Source of the DNA: Rouxiella aceris
GTDB lineage: Bacteria; Pseudomonadota; Gammaproteobacteria; Enterobacterales; Enterobacteriaceae
Assembly (NCBI RefSeq): GCF_012933545.1
Contig: NZ_JAADJU010000001.1
Location: 62,001 to 126,000 of the forward strand
Reading direction: 5' to 3'
DNA: 64,000 nucleotides
This document shows positions 45,812 through 56,406 of the stretch, in pieces. Positions within the stretch are counted from its first letter, which is position 1; each line of letters opens with the position of its first letter. The notes beneath the pieces are model-generated. The model worked only from the letters and a program-made list of their open reading frames with translations, was not told where the DNA came from and did not search any database. The translations under genes and the position numbers were made by a program.

Positions 45812-46546
45812 ATGAAAATTGATAAAAACTCGCTTATACCCTTCTATTTGCAAATAGAACAACAGCTTACCGAAAAAATAAGCTCCAAAGAACTTAAACC
45901 TGGCGACGCCATTCCCACCGAGGCAGCACTTTGCGAGATCTATGGCGTTTCGAGAATGACCGCCCGCAAGGCGGTTGACTATCTGGTCAGACAGGGACGG
46001 GTGGCGCGTTTTCGTGGCCGAGGCACTTTTGTTATCGACAATAGCGATAAGCAAAAAGCGGTATTACCCCTCGATCGCCATTTTAGCTCCACCGAAATTG
46101 CTGAAGAGTTGCATCTGGCCATTGAGAATCAGGTACTGGAGTTTTGCCAGGTTAGCGCCGAGGCGGAAATTGCCGCACTGCTTAATATCCCCGTCGGCAG
46201 CACGGTGTATTTTATGATCCGCCTGCGGATGCTCAATCAAAAACCTTTTGTTTATGAAAAAACCTGGATGCTTGCTGAGCCGTTCCCGGATCTGACCCGT
46301 GAAGCCCTTACCCAGTCAAAATATGCTTACCTGCGTGAACGCGGTTTCTCGCCCGCGGGTAGCACCAAACAGATTTCGGCAGAGTTACCGGCCAACAAGA
46401 TCCGTCAGGCCCTTGATTTATCGCGTGATGAGCCAATTTTACATGCCCGCTCATTGGCGTTTTTTAGCGATAAGACACCTTTTGAGGTCTCTGATATTTA
46501 CTATAACCAGCGCGATTATCGATTTAGCGTTGAGGCTCGCTGCTAA
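45812..46546 (+). CDS. GntR-family regulator with UTRA domain (HutC type)
   Basis: 244 residues from MKIDKNSLIPFYLQIEQQL; AGGA lies 6 bases before this ATG. Winged helix: LKPGDAIPTEAALCEIYGVSRMTARKAVDYLVRQGRVARFRGRGTFV (about 25-70). UTRA effector domain follows (STVYFMIRLRMLNQKPFVYEKTWM, DEPILHARSLAFFSDKTPFEVSDIYYNQRDYRFSVEARC). Convergent with the PTS IICB gene; the two stop codons overlap. Related regulators respond to phosphorylated sugars, so I infer control of that PTS and of itself. Confidence 0.9.
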   Translation: MKIDKNSLIPFYLQIEQQLTEKISSKELKPGDAIPTEAALCEIYGVSRMTARKAVDYLVRQGRVARFRGRGTFVIDNSDKQKAVLPLDRHFSSTEIAEELHLAIENQVLEFCQVSAEAEIAALLNIPVGSTVYFMIRLRMLNQKPFVYEKTWMLAEPFPDLTREALTQSKYAYLRERGFSPAGSTKQISAELPANKIRQALDLSRDEPILHARSLAFFSDKTPFEVSDIYYNQRDYRFSVEARC

Positions 46547-48138
46547 CTGGCGAGTCGAGTTTTTACCTGGTTGGCAATCTGTTCGACCTGCGGTCCATAA
46601 ATCACCTGTACATCGGTTTCCGTCACCCGCTTCACCCCCATCGCGCCGGTAGTCATCAGCGTTTTGTCCACCACCTGGGTCATATCTTTGACCTTGACTC
46701 TCAAGCGCGTGAAACAGCAGTCAACATCGACAATATTGCCTTCGCCACCCAAGCCTTTAATGATATTGGCGGTTTTGCCATCACTAGCCTGCGGATCGCT
46801 AGATGTCGTTTCAATATCGCTGTCATCTTCTCGCCCCGGCGTTTTCACCTGCATACGCAAGATCACCCAGAGAAAGGAAAAGTAGTACAGCGGCGCATAG
46901 ATGATCCCCAGCATCAGCGGATACCACCAATGGGTTTTACTGCCACCGAGAATACCGAAAATTACCCAGTCAATAGCGCCCCCCTGCACATTGCCAATCA
47001 TCACCTGCAGCAATTGCATCAGCACAAAAGAGAGACCGGTTAATACTGCGTGCAGCACATAGAGCACGGGCGAAACAAAAATAAAGCAGAATTCCAGCGG
47101 CTCAGTGATACCGGTGGTAAAAGAAGCCAGAGCACCGGCCAACATCAAGGCTTTGACCCTGCCCTTATGCTCGGGTTTGGCGCAGTGGTACATGGCCAGC
47201 GCCGCTGCAGGCAAGCCAAACATCATCACCGGAATTTTACCCTGCGCCAAAAAGCGCGTGGCCTGACGCGTAATATCATCACTGATGGCACCGGGATTAG
47301 ACAAAGCGGCATTAAAAATATTTAGTGCACCGACCACGCTTTGATGATCCAGGGTCGTCACGCCACCGATGGGGGTAAAGCGCACGGTTTCATTAATAAT
47401 ATGGTGCAGACCGGTAGGGATAAGCAGGCGCTCCGAGGCGGCATAGATAAAGGTCCCTATCTCACCGGTACGGCCTATCAATTCGCCAACCCACTGGATC
47501 CCCAGCGCAATAGAAGGCCAGACCAGCGATAACAACACCCCGACTATCGGCAACACCAGGATGGTGATGATCGGCACAAAGCGGCGGCCACCAAAAAACG
47601 CAATCGCCGTCGGCAGCGTAATGGTATAGAAGCGATTATGCAGCCACATGGTGATCAGTCCTGCCAACACCCCACCCAGCACGCTCATATTGTAAGTAAA
47701 GATCCCCAGCGTATTGGTGAACTCCGCGGTATAGATCATTGCCTCACTGGCGGGCATGCCCTGAGCGGTAAGGTGCGCCACGCTGATGGTTGCCGGGGTA
47801 ATATTTTGTGCCAGCAAACTGTAGTTAACGCCGATATGCAAACCAACAAAACCGATCACTGCGGAAAAGGCGGCGGTAGCCTTCTCTGCATTGGCCAGTC
47901 CCATGGCGGTGGCAACGGCAAAAAACAGCGGCAAATTGGCAAACAGCGCACCTGATACCTGACGGATAAAGCCGATCACCAGCTGCAATGACTTCATATG
48001 GGTGAAACTGTCGCCCATGATCGTCGGGTTCTGCAATGCCGAGGCCAGACCGAGAAAAATCCCCGCCGCCGCAATAACGGAAATAGGCGTCATCAGAGCC
48101 TTTCCCAAGTCGTGGATTTTGCTGCCTAATTTAATCAT
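46543..48138 (-). CDS. PTS IICB permease, glucose/alpha-glucoside (MalX/GlvC) type
   Basis: 531 residues. Membrane IIC domain of the Glc family at about 1-420 (PISVIAAAGIFLGLASAL, NLPLFFAVATAMGLA, PTGLHHIINETVRF, FTTGITEPLEFCFIFVSPVLY, HWWYPLMLGIIYAPLYYFSF) and a C-terminal IIB domain after an acidic linker; the phosphocysteine is in VDVDCCFTRLRVKV. No IIA domain, so it needs a separate IIA such as EIIA-Glc. No hydrolase gene is adjacent, unlike mal or agl operons. GAGGG lies 9 bases before the ATG. Confidence 0.9.
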   Translation of the reverse strand: MIKLGSKIHDLGKALMTPISVIAAAGIFLGLASALQNPTIMGDSFTHMKSLQLVIGFIRQVSGALFANLPLFFAVATAMGLANAEKATAAFSAVIGFVGLHIGVNYSLLAQNITPATISVAHLTAQGMPASEAMIYTAEFTNTLGIFTYNMSVLGGVLAGLITMWLHNRFYTITLPTAIAFFGGRRFVPIITILVLPIVGVLLSLVWPSIALGIQWVGELIGRTGEIGTFIYAASERLLIPTGLHHIINETVRFTPIGGVTTLDHQSVVGALNIFNAALSNPGAISDDITRQATRFLAQGKIPVMMFGLPAAALAMYHCAKPEHKGRVKALMLAGALASFTTGITEPLEFCFIFVSPVLYVLHAVLTGLSFVLMQLLQVMIGNVQGGAIDWVIFGILGGSKTHWWYPLMLGIIYAPLYYFSFLWVILRMQVKTPGREDDSDIETTSSDPQASDGKTANIIKGLGGEGNIVDVDCCFTRLRVKVKDMTQVVDKTLMTTGAMGVKRVTETDVQVIYGPQVEQIANQVKTRLAS

Positions 48139-48199
48139 GTATTTTTTCCCTCAGGGTCAACGCATAAAAAATGTTGCTACTTGAGTAAAGGCAGAGAAG

Positions 48200-48220
48200 G
48201 TATAGCTGTATAGACATATA
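48200..48220. promoter_or_regulatory. Operator-like TGTATAG sites before PTS IICB
   Basis: GTATAGCTGTATAGACATAT repeats the TGTATAG half-site of the perfect palindrome upstream of the GntR/UTRA gene, about 65 bases before the IICB start. Supports shared control. Confidence 0.45.
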
Positions 48221-48323
48221 AGTCAGGACTATGAATCCGATCACATATTACCAACAAATCAGATACAATTTGGAAAAGACGTGCGCACCAGGAACCTCTG
48301 TATGGCACAGCGAAGAAGGGGGC

Positions 48324-48424
48324 AAAAAAAAAGCCCACATCGGACTGTGGGCATTGGGGCTGCGAGACACCGTGGTTGGTGATTACGGTTGCAACAAAGC
48401 AAATATGAGAACTGCTCGCTCTCG
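48324..48424 (-). ncRNA. Candidate small RNA with intrinsic terminator and upstream CRP site
   Basis: On the - strand a classic terminator (GCCCACA-6-base loop-TGTGGGC type stem at 48352-48333, then nine U to 48324) stands alone, 185 bases upstream of IICB and with no gene before it. Upstream are TTGGAG about 17 bases before TATCTA (about 48431-48436), giving a start near 48424, and a CRP site centred about 83 bases before that. The transcript would be some 100 nt and contain the hairpin ACCGT...ACGGT. I do not recognise a known sRNA; it could instead be an attenuated leader of IICB. Confidence 0.4.
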
Positions 48425-48499
48425 ATAGATAACTTAACGGTATTCCTCTCCAACCTGCAGACTTTTCTCGTTAGTTCACTGTTAAAAAGTATGTGCTAT

Positions 48500-48515
48500 T
48501 TTGATCCAGATCACA
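48500..48515. promoter_or_regulatory. CRP-binding site
   Basis: TTTGATCCAGATCACA (on -, TGTGATCTGGATCAAA) fits TGTGA-N6-TCACA with one mismatch. It could serve the candidate - strand RNA or the + strand efflux operon 286 bases away. Confidence 0.6.
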
Positions 48516-48758
48516 CTCCTCTGGCGAAAATTTCAGCCAGTACAAACAGAATATCTTACTGCCAACAGCCAAAAAAGTAGTTTACTATGTTATTAATATC
48601 GTACTATTTGTTGTAAATTAACATAAAAACAGATAAACCTTACAGATAACACGGTTTAAGCATTATGAAATTCACCACCGTTATGAATTATTTTGACATA
48701 TATCGTCACCAAATCCTTACAGAGGGAATGCGGCGGCTCTCGTATAGTGGGGGACTTA

Positions 48759-48778
48759 TTGAGAACGATTGTTCTCAA
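48759..48778. promoter_or_regulatory. Palindromic operator before the first RND operon
   Basis: TTGAGAAC-GATT-GTTCTCAA, perfect 8-base arms, ends 22 bases before the adaptor start; TATAGT at 48743 may be the -10. Its place fits a TetR-type efflux repressor, but no such gene is adjacent. Confidence 0.55.
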
Positions 48779-48800
48779 GCCCATCAAGAGAGTGAATTCT

Positions 48801-49937
48801 ATGCGCCTGAAGGTTCTTTCTATCAGTACAGTGGTACTGCTTTCTGCTTGCGATGGCTCTGCTGGTCCGGCGGCACAAGCGCCAGCCCAGGCACCGGCTG
48901 TTGAAGTCGTTACCCTGCAATCTCAACCTGTTACCCTGACCACCAGCTTGCCTGGTCGTACTTCTGCGGTCAGAACGGCGGAAGTCCGTCCACAGGTCAG
49001 CGGTGTTATCCTTAAACGTACTTTTGTCGAAGGTAGCGAAGTCAAAGCGGGTCAGCAGTTGTATCAGATTGACCCCGCCACCTATCAGGCTGCCTACGAT
49101 AAAGCGATGGCCACCTGGAAAAGTGCTGCGGCAACCTCTACCCGCTACAAAGGTCTGGTGGAATCACAAGCCGTTAGCCGTCAGGTCTATGACAATGCGG
49201 TAGCCGCCACCGGTGAAGCTGCAGCCGACCTGGAAACCGCCCGCGTTAATCTGCAATACACCAAAGTGTATGCGCCAATTTCCGGGCATATTGGCCGCTC
49301 ATCCGTAACCGAAGGGGCATTGGTCACCAGCGGGCAAACCACCGACCTTGCCACCATCGACCAACTGAATCCTATTTATGTCGATGTCAGTGAATCATCG
49401 CTGGATTTGTTGCGTCTGCGCCGGGCATTAGCGGAAGGCAAACTGACCTCGGCCGGGGCCAACGCTGCACAGGTTAGCCTGACACTGGAAGATGGTAGCC
49501 AATATCAGCTGCCGGGCAAACTGGAATTCTCCGAAGTTACCGTTAACCAGGGCACCGGCTCAGTAACCCTGCGCGCCTCCTTCCCTAACCCGAAAGACGT
49601 CTTGCTGCCAGGCATGTTCGTCCATGCCACACTAAGCCAGGCCGTAGAGGAGAACGGTATTCTGGTTCCTCAAGAAGCGATCATGCATGACAACAAGGGC
49701 AAACCTTATGTCTACGTAGTGAAAGCCGACAATACGGTAGAACAACGTACTATCACCACCGGTCAGATGATGTCTGGCAACTGGCTGGTGACGTCAGGCC
49801 TGAATGCCGGCGATAAAGTGATCGCCAATGGACTGCAAAATGTTCATGTCGGCGCCAAAGTTAACGCCAGCGAGCGCAAAGCAGCGGAAGCTAAAGTGGA
49901 CTCAAATCTGTCAATGACTGACCCATCCGCGCAATAG
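48801..49937 (+). CDS. RND efflux periplasmic adaptor lipoprotein (AcrA/EefA type)
   Basis: 378 residues from [17 protein letters not shown], a lipoprotein signal with Cys at residue 17; the open frame's extra 36 codons span the operator and are not used. Membrane fusion protein layout: barrel-sandwich lipoyl halves ([31 protein letters not shown] and [25 protein letters not shown]) around an alpha hairpin, then beta-barrel and membrane-proximal domains ([31 protein letters not shown]). First gene of adaptor-pump-outer membrane factor operon, 10 bases before the pump gene. Confidence 0.93.
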   Translation: MRLKVLSISTVVLLSACDGSAGPAAQAPAQAPAVEVVTLQSQPVTLTTSLPGRTSAVRTAEVRPQVSGVILKRTFVEGSEVKAGQQLYQIDPATYQAAYDKAMATWKSAAATSTRYKGLVESQAVSRQVYDNAVAATGEAAADLETARVNLQYTKVYAPISGHIGRSSVTEGALVTSGQTTDLATIDQLNPIYVDVSESSLDLLRLRRALAEGKLTSAGANAAQVSLTLEDGSQYQLPGKLEFSEVTVNQGTGSVTLRASFPNPKDVLLPGMFVHATLSQAVEENGILVPQEAIMHDNKGKPYVYVVKADNTVEQRTITTGQMMSGNWLVTSGLNAGDKVIANGLQNVHVGAKVNASERKAAEAKVDSNLSMTDPSAQ

Positions 49938-49947
49938 AGGAATACAG

Positions 49948-52900
49948 ATGTCGACTTTCTTTATCAACCGCCCGATTTTTGCCTGGGTGCTGGCGATTGT
50001 CATAATGATAGCCGGTGCGCTATCTATTATGAAATTGCCGGTCAATCAATATCCCAATATTGCCCCACCGGCGATTTCAGTGACCGTCACCTACCCCGGT
50101 GCTTCGGCGGAAACGGCGCAAAACACCGTGGTGCAGGTTATCGAGCAACAGCTTAATGGCCTCGATGGCTTGCGCTATATCGAATCGCAAAGTAACAGCG
50201 ACGGTAGTGCCACCATTATCGTGACCTTTATTCAGGGGACCGACCCGGATATCGCCCAGGTCCAGGTACAGAACAAAGTGTCACTGTCCGAGTCTCAGTT
50301 GCCTACCGAAGTCGTCAACCAGGGGATCCGCGTTGCCAAGTATCAGCAAAACTTTATGCTGGTCGTTGGCCTGGCCTCTACCGACGGCAAGATGAGCAAC
50401 TCCGACTTGGGTAACCTGCTGGTTACCAAGCTGGAAGACTCCATTGTGCGTACCAAAGGCGTGGGTGACTTCCAGGTATTTGGCTCTGAGTACGCCATGC
50501 GCATCTGGCTGGATCCCGCCAAACTGTATAAATACTCGCTGATCCCCAGTGATGTCTCCACCGCCATTGAGGCGCAAAACGTTCAGGTTTCTTCCGGGTC
50601 ACTCGGCGGCCTGCCAACGGTAAAAGATTCCAAACTCAGCGCCACTATTATTGGTAAAACGCGTTTTGACAGCATCAAGCAATTTCAGAACGTACTGCTG
50701 AAAGTCAACGCCGACGGCTCGCAGGTGCGCCTGAAAGACGTGGCCAATATCGATTTAGGTCCGGAAAGCTACTCGATTTCCACCACCTATAACGGCAGCC
50801 CGTCGACGGGTATCGCCCTGCGCCTGGCTACCGGCGCTAACGTACTCGATACCGCCAACGCAGTAAAACAAACCATTGCCGGATTGCAGTCCTCTTTACC
50901 TGCCGGTGTGCAGGTGGTTTATCCGTATCAAACCTCACCGGTGGTCAGCGCCTCGATTCATGAAGTATTAAAAACGCTGATTGAAGCTATCGTACTGGTG
51001 TTCTTTGTGATGTTGCTGTTCCTGCAAAACTTGCGCGCCACCCTGGTTACGACCTTGGTTGTGCCGGTGGTATTGCTGGGTACCTTTGGGCTGCTGAATG
51101 CCTTTGGTTATTCCATCAATACCCTGACCATGTTCGGCATGGTGTTGGCCATCGGCCTGTTGGTGGATGACGCCATCGTGGTGGTGGAAAACGTCGAACG
51201 TGTGATGCACGAAGAGAAGCTGTCGCCAAAAGACGCCACCATCAAGTCAATGAAACAGATCCAGGGCGCATTGTTCGGTATTGCCCTGGTGTTGTCGGCA
51301 GTATTGGTGCCAATGGCCTTCTTTGGCGGTTCCACCGGGATTATCTATCGTCAGTTTTCGATAACCATCGTCTCCGCCATGGCGCTGTCGGTTATTATGG
51401 CGCTGGTTTTTACCCCGGCGCTGTGTGCCACTATTATCAAAAGCAGTGATGATGACAAAAAAACCACCGGATTTGCCGGCTGGTTTAACCGCAACTTTGA
51501 TAAAGGTGCCGCCAAATATACGCAAAGCGTCGCCGGGGTAATTTCCCGTCGTCGTCTGTTTATGTGTATTTATCTGGTGATTGTCGTGGTGATGGGCTTT
51601 ATGTTTACCCGCGTCCCTACCACCTTCCTGCCGGATGAAGACCAGGGGATTTTATTTGTCCAGGCGACGCTGCCAGCCAACGCCTCGGCGGAACGCACAC
51701 AGCAGGTGCTGGATGAGGTTCGTGCCTATTTCCTGAAAAACGAAAGCGCGAACGTCAACTCGGTGTTTACCGCCAACGGCTTTAGCTTTGCCGGTCGCGG
51801 ACAAAACGTCGGTATAGGTTTTATATCGTTAAAATCCTGGGAAGATCGTCCCGGTGCCGCCAATGGTGTCCAGGCTATTGCCGGTCGCGCCATGGGGCAT
51901 TTTGCGCAGATCAGTGGTGCCCGAGTCTTTGCCTTTGTGCCGCCAGCGGTACTGGAATTGGGTAATGCCACCGGTTTTGACTTCTATCTGCAAGATACCA
52001 ATGCGCAAGGTCATGCCGCGCTGATGGCAGCGCGTAACAAGTTCCTGATGCTGGCATCGCAGGACAAACGCCTGATGGCGGTGCGTCCAAATGGTATGGA
52101 AGATGAGCCTCAGTACCAACTGGAAATTGATGATGAACGTGCCCAGGCCCTGGGTCTGAGCCTGAGTGATATCAACAACACCTTGTCTGCGGTGTGGGGT
52201 TCCTCATACATCAACCAGTTTATGTACAATGATCGCGTGAAAAAAGTCTACATTCAGGGCCGTGCCGCTGCGCGCGTGACGCCGGAAGATTTAGGCAAAT
52301 GGTATTTCCGCAACAGCAGTGGGCAAATGGTGCCATGGTCAGCCTTTGGTACCGGCAAATGGGTGTTTGGTTCGCCACGCTTCGAGCGCTTTAACGGTGT
52401 TTCTTCCGTCGAGGTTCTCGGTTCCCCTGCCCCTGGTCGCAGTACCGGTGATGCTACCCTGGCAGTTCTGGATATTGCCAAGCAGCTGCCACCTGGCTTT
52501 AACATTGCCTGGCACGGACTCTCTTATGAAGAGCAGCAATCAGGCTCGCAGACTCCGGCGCTTTATACCCTGTCAATTATCGTGGTGTTCCTGTGTCTGG
52601 CAGCACTATATGAGAGTTGGTCAATTCCATTCTCTGTCATGCTAGTGGTTCCACTGGGTATTCTCGGCACCATAGGTGCAGTATTACTGCGTGGATTGTC
52701 CAACGACGTCTTCTTCCAGGTAGGCCTGTTGACAACGGTGGGGCTGGCAGCCAAGAACGCCATCCTGATCGTTGAATTTGCCAAAGAACTACACGAAAAA
52801 GAGGGAATGTCGATCACTACGGCAGCCATCGAAGCAGCCAAGCTGCGTATCAGGCCAATTATTATGACCTCGATGGCGTTTATCCTCGGTGTGATACCGC

Positions 52901-53097
52901 TGACCATTTCTCATGGTGCAGGTTCCGGTAGTCAGCACTCGATTGGTACGGCAGTAGTGGGTGGGATGATAACGGCAACATTCCTGGCTATTTTCTTTGT
53001 TCCAATGTTCTACGTGGTCGTGGTTAACCTATTTACCCGTAAGTCACAAAAACAAGATAAGCCGCATTCAGATACTGAGGTTTCCAACCATGAATAA
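49948..53097 (+). CDS. RND multidrug efflux pump (AcrB/HAE1 family)
   Basis: 1049 residues, twelve membrane segments, inner membrane trimeric proton antiporter. N terminus [47 protein letters not shown] is typical. Proton-relay aspartates lie in [18 protein letters not shown] and the lysine in [20 protein letters not shown]1 signature [12 protein letters not shown] and [19 protein letters not shown]. Resembles AcrB, AcrD and EefB; substrates likely amphiphilic drugs or bile-like compounds. AGAGG lies upstream of the ATG, and its end overlaps the outer membrane factor start by 8 bases. Confidence 0.94.
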   Translation: MSTFFINRPIFAWVLAIVIMIAGALSIMKLPVNQYPNIAPPAISVTVTYPGASAETAQNTVVQVIEQQLNGLDGLRYIESQSNSDGSATIIVTFIQGTDPDIAQVQVQNKVSLSESQLPTEVVNQGIRVAKYQQNFMLVVGLASTDGKMSNSDLGNLLVTKLEDSIVRTKGVGDFQVFGSEYAMRIWLDPAKLYKYSLIPSDVSTAIEAQNVQVSSGSLGGLPTVKDSKLSATIIGKTRFDSIKQFQNVLLKVNADGSQVRLKDVANIDLGPESYSISTTYNGSPSTGIALRLATGANVLDTANAVKQTIAGLQSSLPAGVQVVYPYQTSPVVSASIHEVLKTLIEAIVLVFFVMLLFLQNLRATLVTTLVVPVVLLGTFGLLNAFGYSINTLTMFGMVLAIGLLVDDAIVVVENVERVMHEEKLSPKDATIKSMKQIQGALFGIALVLSAVLVPMAFFGGSTGIIYRQFSITIVSAMALSVIMALVFTPALCATIIKSSDDDKKTTGFAGWFNRNFDKGAAKYTQSVAGVISRRRLFMCIYLVIVVVMGFMFTRVPTTFLPDEDQGILFVQATLPANASAERTQQVLDEVRAYFLKNESANVNSVFTANGFSFAGRGQNVGIGFISLKSWEDRPGAANGVQAIAGRAMGHFAQISGARVFAFVPPAVLELGNATGFDFYLQDTNAQGHAALMAARNKFLMLASQDKRLMAVRPNGMEDEPQYQLEIDDERAQALGLSLSDINNTLSAVWGSSYINQFMYNDRVKKVYIQGRAAARVTPEDLGKWYFRNSSGQMVPWSAFGTGKWVFGSPRFERFNGVSSVEVLGSPAPGRSTGDATLAVLDIAKQLPPGFNIAWHGLSYEEQQSGSQTPALYTLSIIVVFLCLAALYESWSIPFSVMLVVPLGILGTIGAVLLRGLSNDVFFQVGLLTTVGLAAKNAILIVEFAKELHEKEGMSITTAAIEAAKLRIRPIIMTSMAFILGVIPLTISHGAGSGSQHSIGTAVVGGMITATFLAIFFVPMFYVVVVNLFTRKSQKQDKPHSDTEVSNHE

Positions 53098-54502
53098 ACC
53101 ACGTTTTGCGCTGCCGTTCTTGTCGGCGCTGACACTGACCATTTTGGCCGGCTGTACCATGGAGCCAAAATACGATCGCCCGGCATTGCCGGTGGCCAGT
53201 GACTGGACCACCAGCAAGGGCGTGGACGCCGGTAAGGCACAGGACATCGGCTGGAGTCAGTTCTTTAACCAGCCAGAGATGAAACAGGTCATTGCCCTGG
53301 CACTGGATAACAACCGCGACCTGCGCGTTGCGGCGTTAAATGTCGATACCGCCCGCGCCACCTTCCAGATCGATCGCGCGGCACTGTTGCCAACCCTTGA
53401 CGGTACAGCGGGTGAAACGGCTCAGCATCTGCCGGGCAATCTCTACTCGACCAAAGCCACGGGTCCGGCAACCTACCAACAATATAGTGCCGGTGTTGGT
53501 GTCAGTTCCTATGAGCTGGATCTGTTTGGTCGTGTGCGCAGCCTGCGTGATAAAGGTCTGGAGACCTATCTGGCCACCGCCGCAACCCAGCGCGCCACGC
53601 AAATTACGCTGGTCTCTGAGGTCGCCGAAGGTTACCTGAGTCTCGCCGCCGATAACGATTTGCTGAAACTGGCGATCGATACAGCCAACAGCCAGAACCA
53701 CTCTTATGAGTTAACCAAACGCAGCTACGATCAGGGCGTGAGCAATACTCAGGATCTGGTACAGGCTGAAACCACGGTGCGCAGTGCTCAGGCCGATATC
53801 GCGCAATATACCCGCCAGGTTCGTCAGGACGTTAATGCCCTGACGCTGCTGGTTGGTGCGCAGATCCCGGAAAAACTGTTGGCTAATGCCAGCCTCGATA
53901 ATAACTGGAGCTTCCCGGCAACGCCTGCGGGTCTGCCTTCCGACCTGTTGACCCGTCGCCCGGATATTATTGCCGCCGAGCATACGTTAAAAGCGGCCAA
54001 TGCCAATATCGGTGCCGCCCGCGCCGCTTTCTTCCCGCGTATTACCCTGACCGGTTCCGCCGGGACAGAGAGCGGCAGTCTGAGCAATCTGTTTAGTGGC
54101 GGTTCCGGTTTCTGGAGCTTTGCCCCGTCGCTAAATATTCCGATCTTCGACGGCGGCGTTAATCAGGCCAACCTGGATATTGCCAAAGACACCAAAAAGA
54201 TCGAGATCGCCAACTATGAAAAAGCGATCCAGACAGCCTTTAAAGAGGTTTCTGACGGTCTGGCCGGTCAAGCTACTTATGGCGATCAGTTGAAATCCAT
54301 TCAACTGGAAACCGCAGCTAACCAACGCAACTTCGATCTGTCGCAGATGCGCTTTAAAGGCGGTATCGACAGTTATCTGAACGTACTGGTGGCGCAACGC
54401 TCCCTGTATGGCACGCAGAAAACGCTGATCTCCACCAAACTGGCGCAGTTGAACTCGGATATCACGCTGTTCAAAGCGCTGGGCGGCGGCTGGAAAAAGT
54501 AA
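53090..54502 (+). CDS. Outer membrane efflux lipoprotein (OprM/EefC type)
   Basis: 470 residues from [22 protein letters not shown] with lipobox LAGC; GAGG lies 9 bases before the ATG, which is inside the pump gene's end. TolC-fold NodT family: [105 protein letters not shown] and the end ALGGGWKK. Completes the tripartite system, so this operon does not depend on TolC. Confidence 0.94.
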   Translation: MNKPRFALPFLSALTLTILAGCTMEPKYDRPALPVASDWTTSKGVDAGKAQDIGWSQFFNQPEMKQVIALALDNNRDLRVAALNVDTARATFQIDRAALLPTLDGTAGETAQHLPGNLYSTKATGPATYQQYSAGVGVSSYELDLFGRVRSLRDKGLETYLATAATQRATQITLVSEVAEGYLSLAADNDLLKLAIDTANSQNHSYELTKRSYDQGVSNTQDLVQAETTVRSAQADIAQYTRQVRQDVNALTLLVGAQIPEKLLANASLDNNWSFPATPAGLPSDLLTRRPDIIAAEHTLKAANANIGAARAAFFPRITLTGSAGTESGSLSNLFSGGSGFWSFAPSLNIPIFDGGVNQANLDIAKDTKKIEIANYEKAIQTAFKEVSDGLAGQATYGDQLKSIQLETAANQRNFDLSQMRFKGGIDSYLNVLVAQRSLYGTQKTLISTKLAQLNSDITLFKALGGGWKK

Positions 54503-54536
54503 TTCTCGTTGCAAAGCCAATAAGTTGTTAACTATA

Positions 54537-54561
54537 ACGCCAGCGCAAGCTGGCGTTTTTT
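54537..54561 (+). terminator. Intrinsic terminator behind the first RND operon
   Basis: ACGCCAGC-GCAA-GCTGGCGT followed by TTTTT, 34 bases after the outer membrane factor stop. Confidence 0.92.
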
Positions 54562-54630
54562 ATTGGCTATTTAAATAATGCGGCCAAGCAAAACATGACT
54601 GGGAGTTATACTTTTCGCTTAATCAAGTAA

Positions 54631-54819
54631 ATATATTATCCAACTACGCAGGCATCACTTAGATACCAGACTTTCAACGATTACTTTAAAACATTTAATA
54701 TTGATCCTGCCGAATTCGATGTGGATAAATATTGGCACGTCGAAACCGGCGTTATCCCTAACTTTTTATTTCCCAAATCGATGAGAGTTTATAAGGTCGA
54801 ACCACCCTACATATGCTAG
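54631..54819 (+). pseudogene. Decayed C-terminal gene fragment, possibly DUF1493-like
   Basis: About 62 codons open from just after a TAA to a TAG at 54817 without a start codon. The reading (TFNDYFKTFNIDPAEFDVDKY, then WHVETGVIPNFLFPKSMRVY, KVEPPYIC) looks like real protein. The pattern of an FxxYFKxFxIDPxEFD helix then PNFLFP recalls the second half of enterobacterial DUF1493 (acyl-carrier-like) proteins, though the usual LTVGML end is missing. The codon pattern and missing start suggest the remnant of a gene lost between the two RND operons. The rest of the 54562-54951 gap holds only a hairpin. Confidence 0.45.
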
Positions 54820-54836
54820 CTGAATCGGCGAAAGCA

Positions 54837-54868
54837 GATCGCTGGCTTTACGATGAACGCCAGCGATC
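54837..54868. terminator. Hairpin between the convergent RND operons
   Basis: GATCGCTGGC and GCCAGCGATC, perfect 10-base arms with a 12-base loop, 84 bases behind the - strand operon. No good T-run follows on either strand, so terminator function is uncertain. Confidence 0.4.
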
Positions 54869-54951
54869 GTTACCATTGTCTCCGCGGGTATCTGGCAAAA
54901 TAATAAATGCCAGCTTGCAATGACGAGTATTACCCCGCCCTACTCACTCTT

Positions 54952-56352
54952 TTATTTTATACCTTGCCAACCACCACCCAGCGCCGCGATTAGTTTCACG
55001 CTGGTAACCATTTGCGTACTTAATAGCGATAATACACTCTGTTGCTGACTCAGGCTGGTGTTCTCGGTGGAGGCAACATCAAGATAATTAATCATCCCGG
55101 CCTGATACTGATTGTAAGTCACCCGCGCCGACTCTTTGGCAGCATCCGCCGCGTTCTTTCTTGCCGCCATTTCAGCGTCCAGCGTATGCAGCTCAACCAA
55201 ATAATCTTCCACTTCGCCCATGGCCGTCAGTACGCTTTGGCGATAGGCAGCAACGTCGGCATCATAGGCGGCTTCGGCTTCGGCGACCTTGCCTTTGGTA
55301 GCGCCAAAATCCAGCACTGTCTGACTTAACTCCGGCCCCAATGACCAGACGCGATTAGGCAATGAGAACAGATTGTGGAAGGCCGAACCGGCGTAGCCGC
55401 CGCTGGCGCTAAGGGTTAAATCAGGGTAATAGGCAGCAGTAGCAACACCTACAGCGGCGTTGGCCGAGGCCATGGTACGTTCTGCGGCGGCGATATCCGG
55501 ACGACGCTGCAACAGCTGCGATGGCAAAGCTGCCGGCACCGCAGGCAGCGTCAGTTTAACCGGCTGGGCCGCCAGAGAAAATTGTGCTGGTGCCTTGCCT
55601 ATCAGGATGGCAATGGCATGTTCCAGCTGCGCGCGCTGCCATTGCAGATCCAGCGCCGATGCCTTGGCGCTTTCCAGTTGAGTCTGCGCCTGGGCCAGAG
55701 TGGCTCGTGAAGTATCGCCGCCCTGATACTGGTGCTCAATCACCGCTAAATAACGTTGATAAGCGTCGATACTGCGCTGATAGAGGGCAATTTGTTGATC
55801 CATCACCCGCAGTTGGAAATAATCCTGCGCCAGTTCAGACTGGGCGCTCAGGGTGGCGTTGGCCAGATCGGCGGCACTGGACTGGGCGTTGGCTTTCTGC
55901 TCTTCCACCGTACGGCGTAGTTTGCCCCAGATATCCAGTTCCCAGCTGGCGCCGAGACTGGTTGATTGCTTGTTGCTGACCGTGCTGGCCGACCCGCTAC
56001 GGGTACTGTCCACCGTGGCGGTAACCTGCGGGAAGAGTTCTGCACGTGCCTGCGTAACCAATGCCTGCGCCTGACGATACTGCGCGGCATACTGCGCCAC
56101 GTTCTGATTGGAAATCTGCACCTGGCTAAGCAAAGCCGACAGTTGCGGATCCTGATACACCGCCCACCAGTCGCCTTTATTCTGGCTCTCTTTCGGAGCC
56201 GCAGCCGTCCAGCCTTTGGCTTCTTTAAACTCGGCTGGCATGGCGACCGCCGGACGATGATAGTCAGGGCCAACGGCGCAACCGCCGAGCCACAATGCCA
56301 GCGCCAGCGGAGCCAGACGAAACAGCCGAGAATTCGCGTTAGGAAGGGTCAT
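54952..56352 (-). CDS. Outer membrane efflux lipoprotein of the mdtABC operon (OpmB-like)
   Basis: 466 residues, NodT-family TolC-fold lipoprotein: lipobox LGGC near residue 25, AVGPDYHRPAVAMPAEFKEA, SWELDIWGKLRRTVEEQKANAQ, LLQRRPDIAAAERTMASANAAVGVATAAYYPDLTL, and closing ALGGGWQGIK. It follows mdtC by 54 bases, where E. coli has mdtD and baeSR. The arrangement matches Pseudomonas muxABC-opmB, so this factor is the probable dedicated channel of the MdtABC-like pump. Confidence 0.92.
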   Translation of the reverse strand: MTLPNANSRLFRLAPLALALWLGGCAVGPDYHRPAVAMPAEFKEAKGWTAAAPKESQNKGDWWAVYQDPQLSALLSQVQISNQNVAQYAAQYRQAQALVTQARAELFPQVTATVDSTRSGSASTVSNKQSTSLGASWELDIWGKLRRTVEEQKANAQSSAADLANATLSAQSELAQDYFQLRVMDQQIALYQRSIDAYQRYLAVIEHQYQGGDTSRATLAQAQTQLESAKASALDLQWQRAQLEHAIAILIGKAPAQFSLAAQPVKLTLPAVPAALPSQLLQRRPDIAAAERTMASANAAVGVATAAYYPDLTLSASGGYAGSAFHNLFSLPNRVWSLGPELSQTVLDFGATKGKVAEAEAAYDADVAAYRQSVLTAMGEVEDYLVELHTLDAEMAARKNAADAAKESARVTYNQYQAGMINYLDVASTENTSLSQQQSVLSLLSTQMVTSVKLIAALGGGWQGIK

Positions 56353-56406
56353 GACCAGCTTTCACTTGTATTGGGTAATTGAAGAAAAAAAACTGCCAGA
56401 TAAAGA

